DNA of 9,299 nucleotides. Origin: an uncultured Lachnospiraceae bacterium. GTDB lineage: Bacteria; Bacillota; Clostridia; Lachnospirales; Lachnospiraceae. Within the stretch, counting starts at the first letter, position 1. Each line of letters starts with the position of its first letter. Below are positions 4,998 through 9,299 of this stretch, piece by piece. A model generated the notes under the pieces. The model made no database searches. It was given only the letters and a program-made list of their open reading frames with translations, and was not told where the DNA came from. Position numbers and translations under genes: made by a program. The DNA is taken from NCBI GenBank assembly GCA_946538445.1, contig CAMNGO010000069.1, positions 1-9,299 of the forward strand, in the 5' to 3' direction.

Positions 4998-6287
4998 TTA
5001 AACCGTATCAGGTCCCTGTTTTTTGTTCCTCTTGCTGTCAATGAGGATGCGGCCCTCATGGATATTCTCTTTAAAGAAATCCTTGACCGAGCATCCGGCA
5101 CGGCCTGAGGAAGCACAGGCACAGGCGCAGGCGCAGGAGGAAGCACAGGCACAGGAAGATACGCAGGCACAGGAGGAAGCACAAGAAGAATGATGGGAGG
5201 ATCCACCTGAACGGGAGGACCGGGAAGGACGCGGACGGCTCACCGGTACATTGACCACATTGACACGGATATAAGTATTCCCCGAATCACCATAACGGTA
5301 TGTACCTTTCTTGGTATAGTTCTCCGGATTGTCAATCTGGTTTTCTTCTATGATCTCTTTACTCTTGATCATACTACGGCCACAGTACTGGCAGCTGTCT
5401 TTCCCTTCTTCACGTGCTGCCCCGCAGCTCGGACAGTTTTCATAGTATTCAATCTTTGTCCGGGTTATCTTTTTCTTCATCTCCTGTTTGGGGCCGAACC
5501 CGATTCCCTCTATGATCCATCGGATGAATTTAAAGAGATATACAAATGGAGCAACTATCATAAACAGGGTGATAGCCAGTACGATAAGCCCACCGATTAC
5601 TTCCCATACTCCAAAATCATCATCTGTCCCATTCCCATTTCCGTTGTCACCCCCGTTGTTCGCCTGGCGATCCACGGAGAAAGCAAAGGCATCATTAGGG
5701 TAGACCACTGACATGGTGTACTTTTCTCCTGCAGAAAGAGCGGCCTGAAAGACCAGATAGCCATTTTCCTGCAGGCAGTCCGGCTGCCATGCTCCTGCAT
5801 TCAGGGCATTCCAGCGGATGGTAAGGTTTTCCACTTCAATGCCGTCAAACCATGCGGGGGTGAAAGTATAAGCTGTCTCACCCTCAACCCATTTGTCGAT
5901 CTGATACATGTGATCCTGAGTCATGGAGAAATCCAGACTTACGGTTTCTCCTTCTGCATAGGGGCGATCCAGATAGATTGCCAAGGTATTTCCATTATCA
6001 TTGATATGATCGACCGTATCACTCAGAGGGACAATATTGTCATGATAATAGTTCGGCACACCAAGGTCGATCCACTCCAGTTTGCCGATGGAATCATCCA
6101 GCACTTCCCAGTCGATGTGGTAGGTCATCTGTAAGGAGGCATCCTCGTTAACATCTACGGTAATGGTAAAGTCCTTGATCCGGTCTGTCGCTTCCGCATG
6201 GCTGTCAACAGCAGGTATAAACATCAGAACCAGAGCAAGCACTGTAAATAGCATACATTTGACAGATAATTTTGTTATTCGATTCAT
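4998..6287 (-). CDS. Membrane protein with zinc ribbon and Cys/Ala/Ser-rich tail; candidate radical SAM substrate
   Basis: A 429-residue protein from the ATG at 6287. Domains in order: signal peptide (1 to about 31, basic start, apolar core, SHA at the end); an extracytoplasmic beta-rich region (about 34-205), vaguely like the N-terminus of DUF2207 proteins; a Gly/Asn linker (about 209-220); one membrane helix (about 227-255); a basic stretch; a zinc ribbon with C285, C288, C299 and C302 (CX2C-X10-CX2C); an Arg/Ser linker (350-368); and a Cys tail with C369, 373, 375, 379, 381, 385, 387, 389, 391 and 399, ending in GRAGCS and a 30-residue charged follower. Signal peptide plus one helix puts the zinc ribbon and tail in the cytoplasm. 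The start overlaps the radical SAM stop by one base with AGGAGG 8 bases upstream, so translation is coupled. I infer that the tail is a substrate of that enzyme. A metal-binding tail is the main alternative. No characterised homologue is known to me. Confidence 0.85.
   Translation of the reverse strand: MNRITKLSVKCMLFTVLALVLMFIPAVDSHAEATDRIKDFTITVDVNEDASLQMTYHIDWEVLDDSIGKLEWIDLGVPNYYHDNIVPLSDTVDHINDNGNTLAIYLDRPYAEGETVSLDFSMTQDHMYQIDKWVEGETAYTFTPAWFDGIEVENLTIRWNALNAGAWQPDCLQENGYLVFQAALSAGEKYTMSVVYPNDAFAFSVDRQANNGGDNGNGNGTDDDFGVWEVIGGLIVLAITLFMIVAPFVYLFKFIRWIIEGIGFGPKQEMKKKITRTKIEYYENCPSCGAAREEGKDSCQYCGRSMIKSKEIIEENQIDNPENYTKKGTYRYGDSGNTYIRVNVVNVPVSRPRPSRSSRSGGSSHHSSCASSCACVSSCACASSCACACACASSGRAGCSVKDFFKENIHEGRILIDSKRNKKQGPDTV
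5107..5183. repeat. Direct repeats within the Cys-tail coding sequence
   Basis: GAGGAAGCACAGGCACAGG occurs twice without mismatch (5107-5125 and 5137-5155), 30 bases apart. Its first 11 bases occur a third time at 5173-5183, 36 bases further. The spacings are 10 and 12 codons, so the array stays in frame and encodes Ser-Ser-Cys-Ala-Cys units. Such repeats allow in-frame expansion or contraction of the tail. Confidence 0.85.
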
Positions 6288-7684
6288 CAGCAATACCTCC
6301 TAAGAGGGCATTCCCCCGTCATATCAGATGAGAAGTCTCTGTGGTCAGCACAAGCCTGGCTGTCCCAGATTAATTCCCATTCGTCTCTCAGCATCTTACC
6401 CAACGGTTCACCGGACAGCCAGCTCTGGCAGGGAACCACATTTCCGCCCGGGGTGATAGCCATGTTGGATAGGCAGGCCCCACAAGACGGGGAGGGTATG
6501 TTTAACTCATCAAATACACTTTGCCCGATCCATCCCGGGGAAGTGAATGCGATTTCCATTCCATTTTCATTACAATAGGCTACCGCATCCCTCAGGATCT
6601 TCTCCAAGTCCTGACCGGTTAACTGCAACTGTTCCGAAGCTTCATGGGCAGCATTGCCGGTGGTGATCAATCCGGAACAGGTCACGTAGATCACTCCCTT
6701 TTCATGGAGGAACTCCAGCGTCTTCACGTAATCTTTGTTCAAGGTACATAGAGGAGTATTAATGCTGACAGAAAGTCCTTCTGCCAAAGCATTGTCGATC
6801 CCCTGCACCGTCTGATCGTAGCGGGCCGCTCCCACCAGCTGATTATGAATCTCCGGATCACAGGAATAGAAGGTAATCTGTACACTGTCAAGCTCGGCTT
6901 CGTGCAATGCCCGGCAGTATTCCTGCGTAAGACGGATACCGTTTGTATTCAGCCTGGAAATGAACCAGCGGGCATATCCGATCAGCTCAAAAAGATCATC
7001 ACGCATAGTCGGCTCCCCGCCTGTGAATGTTACCTGGGGAATTCCCACCTCACGGCATTTATCGATGATCTGCTTCCATTCCTCGGTGGAGATCTCCTCC
7101 TCCTCGGCAAGGGACTGGTCTGCTGCATAGCAATGAACACATTTCTGATTACAGTGCCATGCTCCCTTCTTTGTCATGGCGCTTACCATCAGATCCATAC
7201 GGTGGGGAGCGTTCATATATTCTGCATATTCGCCAATACTCATATAATGAACATCAGTCGTAACCTCCTCCCGGTAAGCAATCTGCCGGATGGTCTGGTA
7301 GATGGTATGGATATCTTCTTTTATACGTTTTTTGGGTAAAATCGGCATAATCTGTTTCACATTCTCAGCGGTCTTGTCAAGAATCTGCCAGATTACTTTT
7401 TCTTCGATTTCCTTTCCGTCGTACTTGTTGGTTTCACGAATCATCTCTGCCAGCATGACTGCCCATGCAAAGTTCACCGGTACGATATCTGTACCGTTTA
7501 TGATCGCAATACTGGGATTTAATGTATCTTCTGCCTTTTTGGGCGGGATCAGATGGATACGGATCGCACCAGGACCGTCGGGATTCAGGGTTGTGTGAAG
7601 GACCTCGTTAAAAGTGGAGTCCATATAAGCATATATTCCCTTTACGGTCTTGGTTTTTCTGAATATTTTTGGTACAGGAATCAT
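6287..7684 (-). CDS. Radical SAM/SPASM domain protein, probable peptide or protein maturase
   Basis: A 465-residue cytoplasmic enzyme. Seen: radical SAM cluster motif CNQKCVHC with C178, C182 and C185; the GGEPTM motif (222-227) for SAM binding; and a C-terminal SPASM-like region with C401, C404, G414-x4-C419, C445, C459 and C465, the last being the terminal residue. SPASM domains carry extra iron-sulfur clusters and mark many enzymes that modify peptides or proteins. The N-terminal 150 residues, with NGTDIVPVNFAWAVMLAEMI (63-82), are an extension before the radical SAM core that could bind a substrate; I could not confirm a PqqD-like recognition element. The reaction would generate the 5'-deoxyadenosyl radical. 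Direct coupling to the Cys-tail gene points to cysteine modification such as thioether formation, which is an inference. The ATG has AGGAGGG 5 bases upstream, and a likely promoter and a terminator of the previous gene lie just before it, so it heads the operon. Confidence 0.92.
   Translation of the reverse strand: MIPVPKIFRKTKTVKGIYAYMDSTFNEVLHTTLNPDGPGAIRIHLIPPKKAEDTLNPSIAIINGTDIVPVNFAWAVMLAEMIRETNKYDGKEIEEKVIWQILDKTAENVKQIMPILPKKRIKEDIHTIYQTIRQIAYREEVTTDVHYMSIGEYAEYMNAPHRMDLMVSAMTKKGAWHCNQKCVHCYAADQSLAEEEEISTEEWKQIIDKCREVGIPQVTFTGGEPTMRDDLFELIGYARWFISRLNTNGIRLTQEYCRALHEAELDSVQITFYSCDPEIHNQLVGAARYDQTVQGIDNALAEGLSVSINTPLCTLNKDYVKTLEFLHEKGVIYVTCSGLITTGNAAHEASEQLQLTGQDLEKILRDAVAYCNENGMEIAFTSPGWIGQSVFDELNIPSPSCGACLSNMAITPGGNVVPCQSWLSGEPLGKMLRDEWELIWDSQACADHRDFSSDMTGECPLRRYC
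6296..6301 (-). promoter_or_regulatory. Shine-Dalgarno for the Cys-tail gene, inside the radical SAM gene
   Basis: A perfect AGGAGG, read as the Arg codons near the radical SAM C-terminus, ends 8 bases before the ATG at 6287. That ATG shares its A with the radical SAM TGA stop. A TTG two codons upstream (6293) keeps the frame open but is only 2 bases from the motif and is unlikely to be used. Confidence 0.8.
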
Positions 7685-7735
7685 ATTTCCCTCCTGAATA
7701 TGTTATATAGAAGTTGTCGTGTAATACCTATAATT

Positions 7736-7764
7736 AATATAGCTCAACCTACTTAAAACAGCAA
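7736..7764 (-). promoter_or_regulatory. Candidate promoter of the radical SAM operon
   Basis: On the minus strand TTGCTG (7759-7764) and TATATT (7736-7741, 5 of 6) are 17 bases apart. This is just after the terminator hairpin at 7798-7829 and about 50 bases before the ATG. The -35 is poor, so the exact promoter is uncertain, but the terminator upstream implies that one is needed in this gap. Confidence 0.35.
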
Positions 7765-7797
7765 GTTCACCTTTGAATACTAATTAAGAAGAAGATA

Positions 7798-7829
7798 AGG
7801 CAGACCCCAAAGCAATAAGGGGTCTGCCT
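7798..7829 (-). terminator. Rho-independent terminator after the helical-protein gene
   Basis: AGGCAGACCCC (7798-7808) pairs perfectly with GGGGTCTGCCT (7819-7829) across a 10-base loop. On the minus strand the tail reads TATCTTCTTCTT. It lies 5 bases after the stop codon at 7834 and separates that gene from the radical SAM operon. Confidence 0.88.
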
Positions 7830-7833
7830 ATGA

Positions 7834-8265
7834 TTACTCATCTTTTTTCAAGCGTTCCAGCACCTGTTCCACACGGCGTATGGCTTCCTCCACCTGACTT
7901 CTTGCATGGTTAATCTTGCTTTGTACCATCCAGTCTGCGATTAGACCATCGAAAAAGAAGTCGGCAAAAGAAAGGAAATCATTCAGATTAATGTCCAGAT
8001 CTATATGACCTTCCACATCTTTCAATTCCCTGCTGAAATTCCTGAGATCATACCGGGCCTGTTCCATGAAGGACTGGGCTTTTCCCATTTTACTTTGTTT
8101 GATCAAAGTGGAGATAAAACCGCCTCCTATGAGGTCAAACAGTCCCCAGTTCCTTGCACTTTTCAGTTCAAAAAATGCACTGCTGAGACTGTTTAGAGCT
8201 CTTTCTCCGGCTCTGATCGCTTCCTGTCTTTCTTTTTCATAATTGTATGATACATCGTATGACAT
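7834..8265 (-). CDS. Helical protein with an internal duplication, function unknown
   Basis: A 143-residue soluble protein, rich in charged residues and predicted to be largely helical with coiled-coil character at both ends (about 8-37 and 114-141). I do not recognise it as a characterised family. It contains two copies of a 33-residue unit, L42-L74 and F100-V132, that align without gaps: GGGFIST-QSKMGKAQS-MEQA against FDGLIAD-QSKINHARS-VEEA, with 10 identical positions including D, G, I, QSK, A, S, E and A. The two small apolar stretches (44-55 and 98-114) could be buried hairpins or peripheral membrane contacts; no signal peptide is seen. The ATG has AAGAAGG about 8 bases upstream. It appears to be its own transcription unit, with an extended -10 upstream and a strong terminator downstream. 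Confidence 0.8.
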   Translation of the reverse strand: MSYDVSYNYEKERQEAIRAGERALNSLSSAFFELKSARNWGLFDLIGGGFISTLIKQSKMGKAQSFMEQARYDLRNFSRELKDVEGHIDLDINLNDFLSFADFFFDGLIADWMVQSKINHARSQVEEAIRRVEQVLERLKKDE

Positions 8266-8304
8266 ATAATTCGCCTTCTTTCCATACTTCTTCTAGACAG
8301 GCTT

Positions 8305-8313
8305 ATTGTAGCA
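8305..8313 (-). promoter_or_regulatory. Candidate extended -10 promoter of the helical-protein gene
   Basis: TGCTACAAT on the minus strand fits TG-n-TATAAT with one mismatch and lies 39 bases before the ATG at 8265. No convincing -35 is seen 16-18 bases upstream. The rest of the 146-base gap (8266-8411) shows only weak short inverted repeats and no clear terminator for the exonuclease gene. Confidence 0.35.
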
Positions 8314-8411
8314 GAGAAGCCCGATTTGATATACATCTGAAACAGCGAAATACAAGGTCCTAATTCTTCGTTGCGGAGTTGATTCCGATTAGTATTTCTT
8401 CCCCGATATAT

Positions 8412-9242
8412 CTATATATCCATCTCCAGAAGCAGCGGAGTATGGTCCTGACGGGGACCGGAATCCATCATCTCTGACCTTTTGATCTTTGATTTGATTC
8501 TGTCGCTGACCAGAAAATAATCAATCCTCCAGCCACTGTTGTTAATCTTGCTGGTTTTCACCCTCTGGGCCCACCAGGAATACATCCCCGGGATATCACC
8601 GTGAAGATGGCGGAAGCTGTCAATAAAGCCCCTGGAAAGAAGGCGGGTAAAGCCTTCCCGCTCTTCGTCGGTAAAACCGGGTGACTTATGATTGTTCTCG
8701 GGGTGAGCCAGGTCTATCTCCTTGTGAGCTACATTGTAATCCCCGCAGGCGATTACCGGTTTCCTCTGATCCAGTTCCCGGAGGTAATCCGCATATTTTT
8801 TATCCCATACCTGCCGTTCCTCCAGCCTCTTCAGTCCATCCCCCGCGTTGGGAGTATAAACCAGATTAAAGAAGAACTCCGGAAATTCAAGAGTGATCAG
8901 GCGTCCTTCGGAGTCCATGGGCTCCGGGGCCTGAATCGCAGGGTAGACTGCCTTCACTTCCATCCCTTTTTTGTAGAGGGCCATGGTACCGGCATAGCCT
9001 TTTCTTGCCGGCTCCCTGGAGCTGATCCAGGCATAATCATACCCCGGGAAATACTCGGCCAAAGCCTGGGCCTGTTTCTTGTTCATACCTTTATCCGGAA
9101 GCTTGGTCTCCTGTAAAGCGATGATATCCGCATCCTCCCGGGCAATCCTGTCAAGCACGTCTTTGGACATGGCAGCTCTGGGACTGGTTCCTGTGAGGGC
9201 AGCATTTAATGAATCTATGTTCCAGGATATAAATTTCATCAT
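8412..9242 (-). CDS. xth: Exodeoxyribonuclease III / AP endonuclease
   Basis: A 276-residue member of the EEP (exonuclease-endonuclease-phosphatase) superfamily, ExoIII/Ape1 branch. It acts in base excision repair, cutting DNA 5' of abasic sites and removing 3' blocking groups, and is Mg2+-dependent and cytoplasmic. Catalytic residues seen: N8 in ISWNIDSLNA, E45 in ALQETKL, Y129 in NLVYTPNAG, D168 and N170 in CGDYNVAH, D241 in GWRIDYF, and D266-H267 in QDHTP near the C-terminus. All positions expected for an active enzyme are present, and the length is normal. AGGAGG lies 7 bases before the first of two adjacent ATG codons (9242 and 9239). The first ATG overlaps the stop of the gene entering from the right edge, so the pair may be coupled. 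Confidence 0.96.
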   Translation of the reverse strand: MMKFISWNIDSLNAALTGTSPRAAMSKDVLDRIAREDADIIALQETKLPDKGMNKKQAQALAEYFPGYDYAWISSREPARKGYAGTMALYKKGMEVKAVYPAIQAPEPMDSEGRLITLEFPEFFFNLVYTPNAGDGLKRLEERQVWDKKYADYLRELDQRKPVIACGDYNVAHKEIDLAHPENNHKSPGFTDEEREGFTRLLSRGFIDSFRHLHGDIPGMYSWWAQRVKTSKINNSGWRIDYFLVSDRIKSKIKRSEMMDSGPRQDHTPLLLEMDI

Positions 9243-9299
9243 GATTTTTCCTCCTGATCAACAAGCTCTTCTGTCAACCTCCACATCTCATCGATCATG
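9239..9299 (-). CDS. C-terminal tail of an unidentified gene, cut by window edge
   Basis: Reading the minus strand from the right edge, one frame stays open for 19 residues (IDEMWRLTEELVDQEEKS preceded by Met) and stops at a TGA that overlaps the ATG-ATG start of the exonuclease gene. The acidic, helical ending and the tight overlap with a gene that has a good ribosome binding site look like the end of a coupled upstream gene. The piece is too short to identify, and a chance open frame cannot be excluded. Confidence 0.4.
   Translation of the reverse strand, partial: MIDEMWRLTEELVDQEEKS

Noticed and set aside
5107..5183. Short regular repeats that could suggest a CRISPR array
   Set aside because: The units are low-complexity, in frame with a gene, lack unique spacers and have no cas genes nearby; they encode the Cys tail.
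5091..5183. Metallothionein-like metal store as the sole explanation of the Cys tail
   Set aside because: It cannot be excluded, but the Cys-Ala alternation, the GRAGCS end with follower and the coupling to a radical SAM/SPASM gene fit a modified substrate better.
4934..5206. Minus-strand Pro-rich open frame overlapping the Cys tail and the start of the fusion gene
   Set aside because: Its Pro/Ala/Val/Leu repeat is the other-frame reading of the TGC-GCC repeats of the Cys tail. It has no ribosome binding site and conflicts with two well-supported genes.
6845..7339. Plus-strand open frame of 164 codons antisense to the radical SAM gene
   Set aside because: It lies wholly inside the radical SAM core coding sequence, has no family signature, and the opposite strand has all the conserved motifs.
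8266..8411. Terminator for the exonuclease gene
   Set aside because: Only weak 4-5 bp inverted repeats (for example CGGA/TCCG near 8380-8395) with no T-run were found, which is not enough to call one.

Overview
The window looks like chromosomal DNA from an anaerobic, low-to-moderate GC Firmicute, most likely a Lachnospiraceae-type Clostridium relative. This rests on strong AGGAGG-type ribosome binding sites, compact mostly one-strand gene order, the kinds of proteins encoded, and several intergenic hairpins of the rho-independent type. No rRNA, tRNA, insertion sequence, phage gene or CRISPR array is visible, and the species cannot be named from the sequence.

Layout, left to right. The left edge carries a minus-strand pair: a free methionine-(R)-sulfoxide reductase (cut by the window edge) and, upstream of it, a cyclase-family metal-dependent hydrolase. 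A short-chain dehydrogenase/reductase (SDR) diverges from the cyclase on the plus strand. The shared 170-base region between them holds a good sigma-A type promoter for the cyclase, an extended -10 promoter for the SDR, and an AT-rich inverted repeat over the SDR promoter. All genes to the right are on the minus strand. In transcription order from the right edge they are: the tail of an unknown gene; exodeoxyribonuclease III; a helical protein with an internal duplication; a radical SAM/SPASM enzyme; a membrane protein with a zinc ribbon and a remarkable Cys/Ala/Ser tail; a fused acetyltransferase-methyltransferase; a small membrane protein; MTA/SAH nucleosidase; and a four-helix membrane protein.

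The most interesting part is 3796-7684. The radical SAM/SPASM gene ends on a TGA that shares one base with the ATG of the next gene, and that gene's Shine-Dalgarno lies inside the last radical SAM codons. The second protein has a signal peptide, an extracytoplasmic domain, one membrane helix, a four-Cys zinc ribbon, and a tail with ten cysteines in 31 residues, mainly in an alternating Cys-Ala pattern with Ser-Ser spacers and a final Gly-Arg-Ala-Gly-Cys-Ser. I infer a candidate post-translational modification system in which the radical SAM enzyme modifies the cysteine tail of a membrane-anchored protein. The third gene, 23 bases further on, is an in-frame fusion of a hexapeptide-repeat O-acetyltransferase and a SAM-dependent methyltransferase. 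The nearby MTA/SAH nucleosidase could clear the by-products of both SAM-using enzymes (5'-deoxyadenosine and S-adenosylhomocysteine), but it is separated from them by hairpins and may simply be a housekeeping neighbour.

In four genes the longest open frame is not the best start. A Shine-Dalgarno placed exactly 8 bases before an internal start favours shorter proteins for the SDR (TTG), MTA/SAH nucleosidase, the fusion protein and the Cys-tail protein. The coordinates below use those starts.
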